This document shows positions 51,748-63,739 of a stretch of DNA of 64,000 bases, piece by piece. Both the position numbers and the translations under genes were made by a program. The first letter of the stretch is position 1, and each line of letters begins with the position of its first letter. Under the pieces are notes generated by a model that saw only the letters and a program-made list of their open reading frames with translations, did not search any database and had not been told where the DNA came from. The stretch is from Pycnopodia helianthoides (lineage: Eukaryota; Echinodermata; Asteroidea; Forcipulatida; Asteriidae), in contig CM063258.1 of assembly GCA_032158295.1 (NCBI GenBank), positions 5,536,583-5,600,582 of the forward strand, read 5' to 3'.

Positions 51748-53594
51748 TCTGTTTTTTTAACCATCACATCAGCATTTTGTATTCAACACACACACACACA
51801 CAAAATCTGATTATGCAACGTATTCAGTTATTTTTGAAACGATATTTCGCAGCAAATTGTTTGGGAAATTTCTACCCAAAATTACAACCAAAAGTCCTAC
51901 CAAATTTTTTTTAATTGATATTAGTCGAATTGCGCTCAGCCATATCCTAAGTGCGGGGGCTGTCAGAATAGGAAAGTAGCTTGAATAAATAAGTTGAACT
52001 ACTACAAACTTCATGCAGAAGTTCTAGCATTACGTTCGTGCCCCAATTTTGGAATTGTTATTTTTTGTTTATGTTGGTATATTATTTGAACTCGTTTCAC
52101 CAAAATAATGCTAAATTGGAAGCAATTCGGCTTCAACCCCGACTTGGGCTCTGTCAGCTAGTTTGAAAACATGTGCTCTCGGTATGCCGGCTTCAGATGG
52201 GCCATTGTAGCGGGAGCCAAAGCTGTGGTGGTATCGAAAAAAAAGGGACTTGTTTAGTCGGAGTCCGGGCACGAAGCGGGTGTTGATCTGTGTACATGTA
52301 ACTCGCCACATGGCAGTCCTTTAAACACAAAGACCAGGAGACTCATTTTTTCTAAACTCAACTTTTCACTTAGTAAGGAGGGGGCGTTTGTGTGAGATTC
52401 AATATATTAGCTACGGATGGACTACATTTTTGTTGTCCCTTTTCCCCTTTGCTTTATTTCAGTCAAATATTCAACCAACTGATCCGTTGGGATCAACTTT
52501 GGGATCAATTTTAAATTGATCCGCCTGCTTTGTATCATTGCAAACCTATCTTGCACTGGGTCGAGAGCATTGTCCGTACATGTATGTACATTTAACTAAT
52601 TATAATCTTTTATGAAATACCTTTTTGCACCTATTTCATCATTCTTAAACTCACAAAATTTAGGTATAAAATGTACAGCAAAAATCAACTTGCATATTTT
52701 TGACTTCATTTTTGTAAATCTGCTTTTTGCAATTTTTCTTTACAAATTCTGCCCCTAAATATGAGCAAATTTGCTTATTTCATTGTTTCAAGAGATTCAC
52801 AGTGCTGCAATACCGTATGATATTTTAATGTTACACTCTTATGTAGGTTTATGTTTTTATCATAGCTTACATGTGATATTGCCAAACAGTACTTTGTTGT
52901 TTTCACGATCATGCAAGATTTTCGTTTGAAAAACAAAAATTATTATATTGACAATAAAAGTTAAGATTCGTTCAACAAATTAAGAGGCTAGTGGGTGGTT
53001 ATTTCATAAGAATGCTAGAATCATACATTTATTTAATATTAATGACTCTACTATGTGTGATTCATGTCTTTAGTTGTCAACAATGAGATACAAACATGTA
53101 CTTAGCCATAGAACATCTTAACCTTGCAACGGGGCACCTGTTTGGTCCCAACGGTGTTACGTCATCCTGCCACAAAGGTGTGGCGGGCCCATTTGATAGG
53201 TTAAGAGGGTCTGTTCTGCCTTATCTCAATGATTTATGTTTGCTAAACCAGTCTGCTGTCGGCACAAGATCACAAGACCTTCATTCACAAAAGCCCATTG
53301 AACCTAGAGCGGTCAGACCTTACTACCAAGCTGTGGTAGTGCTCTGTGGCCCGCGTGCCTCAGAGATAGGAGTTTGTGCATGACCTATGGGAATTTTTTT
53401 TGTCACCACCCCTCCTGACCAAATTGACGACCCCTGTTGATTGACACCACTCCTAAAACGTGTGTATTGGTACACTACAGGATATCAAGGAGTATCACGG
53501 GGTTGGGATCTACCATTTTGAAATGGTTATGTTTTTCTTGATATGTGCCAAAGCACTGTGGTTGGGTGCATTGCTGCAAGGTTTTAAACAATTT

Positions 53595-53715
53595 TTGTTC
53601 ACAGAACTCGGGGGAAGTACCGAGTATACAGTGCTTTACCCACATTGGTGAAAGGGTAAAACCAAATTAATATTCTTTATCCCCAGTACAAATTTAACAT
53701 CTATTAAAAGGTTTA
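53595..53715. repeat. SINE S4 3' body
   Basis: Contains CCGAGTATACAGTGCTTTAC and GGTGAAAGGGTAAAACCAAA, then TTCTTTATCCCC. It has the single-copy form of the sequence amplified at 50975-51331. Confidence 0.6.
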
Positions 53716-54176
53716 TTTTTATTTTGCAAAGGGAACTTTCATTGGAAAGTCTTTAAGTCTTTGGGAAATTCTTGGAGGGGAACCAAGGCTGAGACCCATG
53801 GCAACAGGGGCCATGCCTCTACAGCAATGATGTCATTCAAGGCCCGAGGGTGCACACATCTGAAATGGCCATAAATTCTAAATTCTAAAATGCTAAATTC
53901 CCACAAATCCTTCCTAAACCCGGAGTACAAGAAAAGTAACCTCAATTGGTTATTACAGAAACAAAGACTTCTAGAAAGCCTGACTCTGTTTTGTTGTTTC
54001 TCAATCTCCCCTCTAAATTCTAACTTCTCTAATTCCTTTATACCACTTCAATGCTATGTGTTAATTGTTGCTACACACTGCCAAACCCACCGTCAAATCA
54101 CATAAGACAAAAGAACTCTTTTCAGCCTCAATCGTATTAACTTTCATAGTTTCTCGGAATGTTTTTTTGTTCTCCT

Positions 54177-54374
54177 TCAAACTGCCGCTTCTTGGACGTC
54201 CTCTTTTTGGAGAGATAAATATTCAGAGTTTCCGTTCATCTTGTTGCCATTGTTCCACTCAACAACCCCACCCATGGTCGTTCCGTAGAGGGCGTGTACT
54301 TCTGCCGCCTCCCTGCGATGTACCAGCAAGGCGGGGCCCCAAGAGTCCGCAGGAGATGTGATCGCACGCAAGCG
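54177..54374 (-). CDS. SLC6-like last exon, cytoplasmic tail
   Basis: Acceptor ATTGCAG, then [16 protein letters not shown], the conserved post-TM12 motif, and a 45-residue tail with EYLSLQ (a possible Tyr-based sorting motif, inference only). It stops TGA at 54177-54179 after QEAAV. Confidence 0.92.
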   Translation of the reverse strand, partial: RLRAITSPADSWGPALLVHRREAAEVHALYGTTMGGVVEWNNGNKMNGNSEYLSLQKEDVQEAAV

Positions 54375-57300
54375 CTGCAATAAAAAAAACACCAACACCC
54401 TTCAAAAAGCAAAAATACCTGCCAGAATGTAGCCTTGATATCAAGGCTGTGTAGACAAGTACTCTAGCTAAAACCATACTAAAACCTCAGCCGCCCGAAT
54501 GCCATACAACCCCAGTCCCCGACTGACTCTAAAAAAAATAGGACACCGCACTCTCACCATGCACACACACACAGCGCCTGTACAGTAACAGCCCCACACA
54601 CACCGCTATTGTCCACACACCGCTATCGCCCACAATCCTAGCCCGTGAGCCAGCATTCGGGCATCAAATTCGTGCGGCTGTGGTTATGCACATTTTTAGC
54701 TTTATAGTAAGCAAACACAGCCTTGCAATCAAGGCTAGCCAGAATGTAAACCTTAAACCTTTACAGCATTATTTCTACTCACCTCCGTAAAACTTCCTTT
54801 GCTCCTGATGAACTCAAAGACCGCATGTGCCGGTATTCCAATGAGTGTTGTGATCATGATCATCCAGCCAATACCCTTAGCCCAGGGCGGGTATTCCCCG
54901 TTGTAATTGGGCTCGGCCCAGCTTATCCAGTTGATGACAAGGATGGTCTAAATTCAGGTGTAATTGTGGGGAGAGACAAGCAAATCAAGACATCATGGTT
55001 TTGAGAAAATCTGCTGCAGTGGTTTCCGAGAGAAGTTAATAAACAGTCAAGGTAACTTTGTAAAGCAGTATCTTTTCAAAATTTGATTTATAACATGATC
55101 AGTGAGGAAAAACTATAAATAAATAATAGTAAACTTGCGGGTACAACCATGTGTAAATCTCTTTTGTTTGAGTGTTGGCTCTGAGAAGAGCCGGTTTGGT
55201 CTTGACGTTTCGAACAGTATACCTGCTCGTCTTCAGGAGAAGAGTATACTGTTCGAAACGTCGCGACCAAACCGGCTCTTCTCAGAGCCAACACTCAAAC
55301 AAAAGAGATTTACACATGGTTGTACCCTCAAAGTTTTCTATTATTTATTTATAGTTTTTCCTATTTGTCCACACCATGCAAAGCTTCAAACCATATTTAT
55401 GATCAGTGAGGTTGATATAAGTCTTGTGTGTTCCTTCTCAAATAAGGAATTGTGTGTTGAATAAGGTGAATATTTGGGGATGTGATTAGAGAGTTTGACA
55501 TGTTTAAAGGTATTTAAAACTTTTGGTAACAGCTCCAAATCAGTGTCACTTTTGTGTGATTAAACATATGCATGAACAAAAAAACCTGTGAAAGTTTGAG
55601 CTCAAATGGCCATCGAGGTCACGAGAAAATATTTGAAAAGAGATCTTATGTGTGTTCTGTTTTTCAAATTATCGCGGCGATAATTACTTTTTTTACTCGT
55701 TTCTCAGAAACGATAGTTAGGCAGAAAATTTTAAGGAACCTTTCTCCCTCTTACTTAATCATGTATATAAAGTGTGAACTGTGCAACATGTGTTTTTTCG
55801 AAACTTACCAATTGTACAAGCCTTTAAGCATACCATCGAGGAACTTTTTTTTCTTTTTCCCAAAGGCAAATCCCTGTTACTTAATTTCTGTAAACAAACA
55901 GGGAATGGTAGGGAGTGAACCTACCCCCATCAACATCGGTGTCAAGACGGCCCAGTTGAGAGGCCACCACATGAAAAACCAGGAGTCCACGTACTTGTTG
56001 CCGAGCATAGTACGGATGTCGTTCTTGAATCTCTTGACCCCATACAACCAGCTGAGTCCACCACAGAGGAGGAACCCAAACAGCACCATGGCAAAGTTAG
56101 CGCCGTAGTTATCCAGGAGTGACATCCAGTAGGGTCCAGCCTGGGTCAGATGTCATACGGTAAGCGATTAGCACATTATACGTAATACGCTTAGCAGTAA
56201 AGTAGCGCAAAACACAGTACAATAGACCATAGACCATAGAGAAAGGACAGAGACCCATGCAATACAGTTTGGAAGTCCACCCTATTTCCAGGGACATGAG
56301 TACCTCCTTTTCCTAAATTACACATAACTACCGGCTGGTCGAGAAAGCATAAACAATGAAATTGCCCTCCCCCTTCCATTTCACTCCAGACCCACCCCTC
56401 CTCTTAAGACAATTAAATTAGGAGGAGGGGATTTTCAGCGAAATAAAAAGCCTCATTGTTGAAGTTCAACTTATACACTAAGTTTTAAATAATCAACCAA
56501 GTTCATTTTTGGTTTAGTTTGATATGACTTAAGTATTAAATACTTAATGACATTACAAATGTTTTAACAATAATTGTACCCCCTGCTTTTCTTGTCTGGA
56601 ATATTTTTTGCCAATGATTTAGGGAAATCATGGGCCAATGGAGAGTCTTGTTAGTTAGGCTAAGGTGCAACATGCAACTTAGAACCAACCAGAAAGTGGC
56701 TTCTAGACTATTCAAAAAGGTTTGTCAGTTTGTTCTCACACCAATCGACCCCAGTGTGTATCGAAGGTTGCAAACATCGTTTTCATCAAGGTACGAGGAT
56801 GATATCCGTGTGTGCGTACAGGTGAAAAGTAAGACAACAAATTGTATCCGGACACATAGCGACGACAATTAATTTAGATTTTTGAGCTCTTCTTCAGCAG
56901 TAGGTTTGTGAATTTCTGTTTATATCCTACTCAAAACCACATGTATAATATGTGTCTTTGTACTGCATCAGTATTGTTCGTAATTCTGAACATTGTTTGG
57001 TATCAAACAGCAACATGTGTCGTGTGTGCAACTTGCAATCCAAGCACTACCCGTTTTATTCAGGGAAGTATATGGGTGCCCCCAGGACCCCCCCCCAGGA
57101 CCCACCCAGGACCCACCCCCCCCCCTTTGGCTGCGCCGTGCATATGCATGCCCAATGGTTGTTTTTGCAGAACAGTTTTTGCTATATTTCTGACTTCAAT
57201 TTCAACGTTACCATAAAGTTAATAATTGTGTGTGATTAAATGTAACCAAAACTCTCTTGTGTCAACTTTCAACGGCGCTTTTTGTTTTGTGTTTTTAGCT

Positions 57301-60300
57301 CCTGCTATGCATCATAGGAAGTGATAAGACAACTACAAGAGATGGTATGAAGATGGAGAAAACCCACCCGAAGCAAAAGCATCTTGACACCAAAGCCCAA
57401 GGTAATGCTAAATTATCGACAAAATTATCAAGAAAGAAAAAGTCTCGTTGAGAAAACAGCAACAAAAAACAGTCCCGGTATTTTTCATCAAGAACATTTA
57501 ATCCATTCATGTTTTAGCGAGATGACAGCGGGTACCAACCGCATCTCTTCGCTCTGCCCCAGCGGCCTATCCAGGACCGCTGGGATGGGCTAATCAGCTT
57601 GCACAGATTCTTGTTCAGGAAGTACGTCATGCGTGCAGTGCTTGCAGTGTGAGTGTGATGCATGATGGGACTGAGCATGGGACTGAGCATTAACGTTAAC
57701 GATACGTTTGCCCATCCCAGCGCCTTTGGTTTTAAGGCAAGGCGCTGGGGACGAGCGAACCGCATCTCTGGCCGCAGCGTTCACAAAATGGACACCACGA
57801 ATATTTGATTCTCCCAAACTCGCCTTGAGGTGAGGTTTGGAGTTTCAAATCGTTAGACATACTTCTATTAATTTCTTATCGAAATAGTTTTGCAGGATGC
57901 TAGTTTCCACTTTTTTTTGGGGGGGGGGGGAGGTCGGGGTCACTAACCAAAATTTGACACTGCCTTTAAACCTTACCTGTGTAATACAAGTTAAGCTGCA
58001 CAGGAACAGTAAAAGGCAGAGTCCAAAAGTGACAGAAAGTCGTCTGTGTGGTGGGAAGATATTAGGAAACTCATCCGTGAGACCTGTTGTCATTTTTTCA
58101 ATAGAAACAAACTGCAGGGGAGAACAAATATGAATTTTGAGTTACATGTTTGTCTTGCTGTTATCAAAATCAAAAGGTTTAAGTTTTTTAATATAGTTTT
58201 GTTCAATAGAAAAAGAAGTAAACAATTTGGAATTCATAGAACTCAGAATTGAAATTAAATCGGAATGTTGAAGGTTTTAGTTCTTTAAAGGTACTTTTTC
58301 ACATTATCCAGACATTGTGGGGTGTCATGGCCAAGTGATTTAGAGCATCAGATTCAAGTTCTGGTGTTAGAGTCATCGGGGTGTGGGTTGAAATCCCGGT
58401 CATGACACTTGTGTTCCTGAGCAAGATGCTTTACTATAATTGCTTCTCTTCACCCAGGGGTATAAATGGGTACGTGCGAGGGTAGAGGTTGATATTGTGT
58501 ATGAAAAAGCCTTCGGAGCGCCACGGCAGCTGGGGGCTGTATACTCCCCAGGGAGCTGAGAATGATTACTGGAATGCTATTGACGCTATTAATGCGAACT
58601 AGTATTTATTATTACTATTATTTCTATTATTATTATTCAACTTTTCAGCTGATCAGCTGATTTCGTCAATTTTCTCAGCCATTCTATTGAAAATTGTGAA
58701 AAATGCAGTGGAAAAGTCATTTTTTGACAAACCAAAGTTCAATATGCCTGGGGTCGATTTCACAAAACTCTTCCTAACTTAGGACTAGCCCTAGGCAATG
58801 CTAAGAGATAGGACTTACTGGTCCTTACTTAAGACTAGTCCTACTCTTACTGTCTTAGCATTGCCTAGGACTAGTCCTAAGTTAGGAAGGGTTTTGTGAA
58901 ATCGACCCCTGATTATCAAAAACAATGTTATGTATAGAGATTTTCCAGTGAAAAAAATAGGCAAACTTTTTGATTACCTGACTGTCGAGACCTAATGTGA
59001 TGAGCATAAAGAAAAACAGCACTGCCCACACAGGAGCACCAGGCATTTTGGCGACTGCTTCTGGGTAGGCTATAAATGCGAGCCCAAAACCTGAAAGAAA
59101 TCCAGGGTTTGTTAAAGGAACATTACAGAATTGGTAAGAAAAAAACTTGTAAAATATACTTTTTGATCACAGATTTACATAAAACTTACACGGTCTAATG
59201 ATGATGATAGTAGAAAACATCCCTTGAAATATTTCTGTCTGAAATGCCATATTTGATGAGAAATGAATAAACTAATTTTCCGATTGGAGTTTATCACTCA
59301 GTGAGCGTTTTATTCATTTGTTGAATCTATATGATTTCACTCAAATGTGTAATCGGTTTTTCACTATTTTCTCTTGACCCAGATGGCCGATCGATCTCAA
59401 ACTTGTACAGGTTTGTCAGTTTATGTATGTGGTGGATTACATAAAGTGCTTACACTGCCAGCAACTGTTTTGTTAGCAAAACCAATTCTGTAATGTTCCT
59501 TTAAAGGTTACAAAGTGGGTAAAGATACAACAGGCACACGCCACTGGGGAACCCGATCCTTCTCACACTCTGGCCCATCACTATGGAACGAACTCCCCCC
59601 CGCTAATCTCCGACAAGTCACTACCTATACCAGCTTCAAAACTCATTTGGAAACTTATTGTTGTGCTTAATATTTCATCTATTCATAACTCATGGTAGGC
59701 CCACTTGCTTCTGCATCTCTCCTGCGCCAGGAGTGTGTCTTTTTAGACAGACATTGCGCATTATAAATGGCCGCTGTTATTATTATTAACAGCTGGAGAA
59801 AGGAAAGCTGGTTTAGAAGATCAGTCGCCCATGAATTAGGTTCTAGGATTTATCCATCCATCTACAAGTCATGCGAAGAATAACAATAGCAGAATCAACA
59901 ATAGCTCAACTTTGTAAAATTGTATAAAGTAAGTTTTTGTTGTTTGTGCTATATTGTTAGTTTTGCTTGACCTGTGAAATTAACTATATTATTCATTGGT
60001 GACTGATCGTAGGGTGTCATGGCCAAGTGGTTTAGAGCATCGGATTCAAGTTCTGGTGGTCGAGTCATCGGGTGTGGGTTTGGATCCAGGTCATGACATT
60101 CTATAATTGCTTCTCTTCACCCAGTGGTATAAATGGGTACCTGCGAGGGTAGAGGTTGATATTGTGTATGAAAAAGCCTTCGGTGCGCCACAGCAGCACA
60201 GGGCTGTATACTCCCCAGGGAGCTGAGAAAGATTACAGGAATGCTATTGGCCCAATGACCAGGGCACTAATGTAAAGCGCAATGATTTGTTATTGTGAAA

Positions 60301-63300
60301 TGCACTATGTAAGAACTAGTTATTATTATTATCTTCAAAACAAGCATTCCCTTCACCAGCTCTTGTCTCTTTTTGTAATTTACACATCACACAATTAGGC
60401 CAGTTGGACTGTACAGAAAATAGTGATCTTGGATGAGGGAATAAATCGTTTTGGGGAGTATTTGCTGAGGCACTCCTTGGTTGTCGACCTGCAACCCTCG
60501 GATTCAAATTCTGAAGCACTCACCCCTGGATGCATCTGCAATGAATTCATACTTGTGTAAAGCTCTTGGGCATTTGACTTCTGATGTAGGCCTGTACAAG
60601 TGTTTATTCTTTGGGTGTGGAATGAAGTGTTGAAATAACTACTGCATGGTCCCATTAGTGATATTGTGTAAAGGTTTCTCATAAAAAAGTACATGGTCTT
60701 TTGCTATCCAGAGTCATGTGAGCATCAGAATCAGTGAAATATAAAATGGTGGATGTTTGTATCATGGTATAGTTAGGGGACCATTTTGATAATAGGAGAA
60801 AAATTGAAGAATACTCAAAGCACACAGGTGACAGCTGTCAAAAAAAACATGTCCGATTACTGGATCCACACTCCCTTACCCTGTCGTACGACGTCATCAA
60901 CCTCAGTACCCTGCGTGTGGGCCATGTATCCAAGAATTGAGAAGATAGCAAAGCCGGCCAAGATGCTGGTCATGGAGTTAAGAAGGGTGACGATAATAGT
61001 ATCCCTGAAAATATCAAAACATGGCACTCTCGAGTAATAACTAAAGAAAGGTTCAATCATCATGTGCTGAAACATGTTCAGCTTTAGTTCATAAAATGTT
61101 CATAAAAACTTAAAGGAACATTACAGAATTGGTTTTTGCTAACAAAACAGTTGCTGGCAGTGTAAGCACTTTATGTAATCCACCATATACATAGACTGAC
61201 AAACCTGTAGAAGTTTGAGATCGATCGGCCATCTGGGTCACGAGAAAGTAGTGAAAAACCTATTACACATTTGCATGAAATCATATAGATTCAACAAATG
61301 AATAAAACGCTCACTGAGCGATAAACTCCAATCCGAAAACTAGTTTATTCATTTCTCATCAAGGGGCATTTCAGACAGAAATATTTCAAGGGACGTTTTC
61401 TACTATCACCATCATTAGACCGTGTAAGTTTTATGTAAATCTGTGATCAAAAAGTATGTTTACAAGTTTTTTTCTCACCAATTCTGTAATGTTCCTTTAA
61501 ATCTGTGCAAATGTTTAACACAACCACTCTTAAGGCACTGGACACTCTTGGTAATTACTCAAAATAATTGTTAGCATAAAAACTTACTTGGTAACGAGCA
61601 ATAGAGAGCTGTTGATGGTATAAAACATTGTGAGAAACGGCTCCCTCTGAAGTAACATAGTTTTTGAGAAAGAGGTAATTTCTCACTCAAATAATAAAAG
61701 ACTTCTAGCTGAAGCCTTTTTATTATGCATCTGAAAGCACACAAAGTAATGCAACAAGGGTGTTTTTTGCTTTCATTATTCTCTTGCAAATTCGATAACC
61801 AATTGAGCCCAAATTTTCACAGGTTTATTCTTTTATGCATAAGTTGGGATATATACACCAAGTGAGAATACTGGTCTTTGACAATTACCAAACGTGTCCA
61901 GTGCCTTTAAGTGCATTATTGAGATGTTATCCTTCATGTGTGTGTGATGAAGAAGTAGTTTGACAAGAGGGAGTGGCTCATACTCTTAGTGCCATCATGG
62001 ATCGATAGATATATAAAGTAGAAGATAACCTGAATGTGTTGTTGTGGAACTTGCTGTAGGATGCCAAGGTGTGTAATCCTCCTGCGCTAACGCTCAAAGA
62101 GTAGAAAATTTGTACTACGGCATCGAGCCAGACCTAGACAAGAGGGGGAATACATTTTGTAAAAATTACTTTTGTTTTGCTTTATTTATTTTTCTACTCA
62201 AAATACAGTACAAGCTGTCTGTAGACGGGGGGCAACATAATTCGGTAGAAAATAGGAAGAAAAAGCAATTACCTTTGGTTTGCTAATGAATTCCCAACGA
62301 GGAGTGATAAAGAAGTAAACACCCTTTTCAGAGCCAGGCAACATTAGTCCTCGAATAAGCAAAATGATCAGGACAACATAGGGGAAGGTTGCCGTGAAGT
62401 ATACAATCTGCATGAATGAAAGGTATACAAATCTAAAGCAAATTTAAAAACAATATTCGCCTGGGAGACTTAAATCCTGTCAACTTCAAAACCATTTTGA
62501 CCCCCTTGAACATAACACACACAAAATATTTAACCTTTAACTCTCGCCATTTTGATACTTGTTATTTTTTATATGGTGTAAGTTGCACTAAAAAGTCGTG
62601 ACTCTTGGCAACATTTCCCAGTGAGTTGACCAACCATTTGAAACCATTCGACTGCCAAGGTTGTGTACGGTGGCACAACTGTGCACAGAACTAACTGTGT
62701 ACTGTGTACATGCATTCCCTCATGGTATCATATTGCAGGCTGGCATAGTTTATCTGTCATTCAAAATCACAGTGAATGGTATTGAATGGTCAGACAGCAA
62801 GAGGGTTAAAAATGAGTAGGATTACTCCAAATCGGCACAAATTTAACATCCATTAATCAGTGGTATCTATAGGCAAATATTGCTATTAGACTTGTGGACA
62901 AGTCGTTGAATGTTTGACGCGTTGATAGCGTAATGATTCTCTCCGCGAATCTCAAGGCACTGGTGATGTCTCACGAGACTGCTGGCTCTTGTGAGACCAT
63001 TGCTCTCACAGCGATGGCCCAAAATAAGGGAAGTAGTCAGGAGCCACCAGTCTCGCTCTAGAACTGTAGTCTGTAGGGAAACACTCAAAAACACAAACTG
63101 TGGAACTCTGTCCTTTGTGCCACTTTTCTATTTGGCTATCAAGGTTGCCCTGCAGTATAATTTTGGTTCTATAGTAAACTGAATTCCCATCTCGAAGAAT
63201 TTATTTTTAAAGGGTCACCCATGCGTAGAAAACATTCCAGGCTAAAATTGACAAAGACTGATTTTTGGATCTGGAAGTTGACAAAGACTGATTTATGGCT

Positions 63301-63514
63301 GTTTGTACAATGCACATTGTCAAAGAAGACTACTGCTTTTCAATATTGAGGTGGATGACAGTCTTATATATAGTTTATTACCTTGCCTACTGATTTGATT
63401 CCCTTTATGAGACATAGGAATAAAACGAAGTAGACAACAAGGAGACACAGCAGTAGTTGCCATACAATTTCACCAGTTTCATTCATACTGTCTGACTCTT
63501 GTATAACAGCTCGT
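54177..63514 (-). CDS. SLC6-family Na+/Cl- dependent transporter, 3' part (TM4 to C-terminus)
   Basis: A plasma-membrane symporter of the neurotransmitter/amino-acid transporter family. Exons in transcript order: 63382-63514 (TM4), 62273-62407 (TM5), 62030-62133 (TM6), 60880-61004 (TM7), 58978-59090 (TM8), 57977-58111 (TM9), 55925-56140 (TM10 and part of TM11), 54783-54947 (rest of TM11, TM12), 54177-54374 (tail). All phases match, giving 440 residues. Signatures: [49 protein letters not shown], and a tail [15 protein letters not shown]. Chloride-site Gln and Ser (QIFYS) and Asn and Ser (NSMTS), and sodium-site Asp and Ser (LGLDS) are conserved. It looks closest to glycine-transporter-type members by KFHNN and 'FITPRWE', but lacks their Trp in TM6. 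TM1-TM3 lie beyond the right edge. It converges on GNL1. Confidence 0.95.
54783..54947 (-). CDS. SLC6-like exon with TM12
   Basis: 55 codons: [20 protein letters not shown] then [20 protein letters not shown] and a basic end before GSFTE. The family's 'Y-x-Y-P-x-W-A' lead into TM12 is clear. Confidence 0.94.
55138..55327. repeat. Palindromic repeat in SLC6-like intron
   Basis: GGTACAACCATGTGTAAATC and its inverse GATTTACACATGGTTGTACC bracket inverted arms with GAGCCAACACTC. A half copy of this sequence is at 17840-17900, next to a family A element. Confidence 0.75.
55504..55827 (-). mobile_element. TTAA element, family B (reverse), eroded
   Basis: TTAAAGGTATTTAAAACTTT to CAAGCCTTTAA; many small deletions, and the CGCG palindrome is reduced to TTATCGCGGCGATAA. 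Confidence 0.8.
55925..56140 (-). CDS. SLC6-like exon with TM10 and start of TM11
   Basis: 72 codons: [20 protein letters not shown] then [19 protein letters not shown] and the Trp-rich [12 protein letters not shown] place the donor after ATGGGG (GTAGGT) because it keeps phase 0 into the next exon. Confidence 0.92.
57484..57850. repeat. Dispersed repeat split by a 212-bp insertion
   Basis: The flanks (AATCCATTCATGTTTTAGCG, GACAGCGGGTACCAACCGCA and, past the insertion, CATCTCTGGCCGCAG) match the continuous sequence at 27773-27900. Confidence 0.75.
57548..57759. mobile_element. 212-bp terminal-inverted-repeat element with 9-bp target duplication
   Basis: Ends TTCGCTCTGCCCCAGCGGC and GGCGCTGGGGACGAGCGAA are inverted at about 16 of 19 positions. 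CCGCATCTC flanks it on both sides (57539-57547 and 57760-57768), while the empty site near 27815-27830 has it once. Related internal sequence (GACCGCTGGGATGGGCTGAT) is at about 763-782. A 9-bp duplication suggests a Mutator-like transposase (inference). Confidence 0.85.
57977..58111 (-). CDS. SLC6-like exon with TM9
   Basis: [20 protein letters not shown], then a hydrophobic helix ending CSLTCITQ. Acceptor CCTGCAG, donor CAG|GTAAGG. Confidence 0.93.
58322..58640 (+). mobile_element. tRNA-derived SINE, family S2, copy 1
   Basis: Head GTGTCATGGCCAAGTGATTT and GGGTTGAAATCCCGGTC; body CTTGTGTTCCTGAGCAAGAT and GAAAAAGCCTTCGGAGCGCC; (ATT)n tail. Near-identical in plan to 60013-60332. Confidence 0.8.
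58751..58909. mobile_element. Palindromic element, family F
   Basis: GGGGTCGATTTCACAAAACTC to GGTTTTGTGAAATCGACCCC; arms with AACTTAGGACTAGCCCTAG. It ends 70 bp before the TM8 exon donor side. Confidence 0.78.
58978..59090 (-). CDS. SLC6-like exon with TM8
   Basis: [20 protein letters not shown] then [17 protein letters not shown]. The LGLDS motif carries the second sodium site. Phase 0 exit. Confidence 0.95.
59112..59504 (+). mobile_element. TTAA element, family A, copy 10
   Basis: Full-length forward copy with intact termini, 20 bp outside the TM8 exon acceptor. Confidence 0.93.
59518..59790 (+). mobile_element. LINE 3' end fragment
   Basis: Reads [20 protein letters not shown], then [12 protein letters not shown] and a stop, the 'RSFSxxxPxLWNxLP' terminus of non-LTR ORF2 proteins. 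It ends in a GCATTATAAATGGCC phrase and an (ATT)n run. Confidence 0.78.
60013..60332 (+). mobile_element. tRNA-derived SINE, family S2, copy 2
   Basis: GTGTCATGGCCAAGTGGTTT head, GGGTTTGGATCCAGGTC B box, shared CCTGCGAGGGTAGAGGTTGA body and (ATT)n tail. Confidence 0.8.
60880..61004 (-). CDS. SLC6-like exon with TM7
   Basis: [20 protein letters not shown] then [13 protein letters not shown]; the Asn and Ser of NSMTS are ion-site residues in the family. Ends with the split Gly before FGLAF. Confidence 0.95.
61110..61500 (-). mobile_element. TTAA element, family A, copy 11 (reverse)
   Basis: Full-length reverse copy, 105 bp outside the TM7 exon acceptor. Confidence 0.92.
61530..61910. mobile_element. 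TTAA element distantly related to family B
   Basis: TTAAGGCACTGGACACTCTT to GTGTCCAGTGCCTTTAA. Inside, ACCAATTGAGCCCAAATTTT and CACAGGTTTATTCTTTTATG follow the family B order. It lies 29 bp from the family A copy 11. Confidence 0.8.
62030..62133 (-). CDS. SLC6-like exon with TM6 (substrate/ion helix)
   Basis: [20 protein letters not shown] then [14 protein letters not shown]. The unwound part of TM6 reads SLSVSAGG. Gln and the first Ser match the chloride-binding pair of the family. Confidence 0.95.
62273..62407 (-). CDS. SLC6-like exon with TM5
   Basis: 45 codons, phase 0: [20 protein letters not shown], then [13 protein letters not shown] and [12 protein letters not shown]. This is the most recognisable family block. 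Confidence 0.95.
62596..62809 (-). mobile_element. TTAA element, family C, truncated left end
   Basis: Begins within the family (GTGACTCTTGGCAACATTTC), lacking the TTAACCCTCC end; the right end CAAGAGGGTTAA is intact. Confidence 0.75.
63382..63514 (-). CDS. SLC6-like exon with TM4
   Basis: Acceptor ATTTAG. One carried base, then [20 protein letters not shown] and a hydrophobic helix ending [11 protein letters not shown] short extracellular-loop end plus TM4 of the family. Donor AAG|GTAATA, phase 0. Earlier exons are outside the window. Confidence 0.92.
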
Positions 63515-63739
63515 CTAAATACCAAAGAGAAACATATTCACAAATCATGTTAAATCACAAATTCATGTTGATCTAAGCGTGTGCATTAGGGGGGACTCTT
63601 AATTTTCTTCAAAATCTGACAAGACTTTGGATCAAATACCGTTTTACCAAAACCATGAAGTTTTTCATGAGGTTTCACCTTTTCAGAAGCAATGAGTATT
63701 AAATAGTCTTACTATTGGCAAGCTTATAAATGTGGTAGA

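Larger units (their letters stand above)
48133..54176. other. Intergenic region between convergent GNL1 and SLC6-like genes
   Basis: Both 3' UTRs must lie here. AATAAA-like strings occur (for example about 49851 on plus; an AATAAA on minus near 53712), but most are inside repeats and none could be assigned. Repeats: family A (48722-49093), family C (49358-49561), family G (49613-49816), the 21-bp array (50975-51331), family E (51559-51747) and SINE S4 pieces (53595-53715). 51750-53590 is AT-rich with no recognisable gene. Confidence 0.65.
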
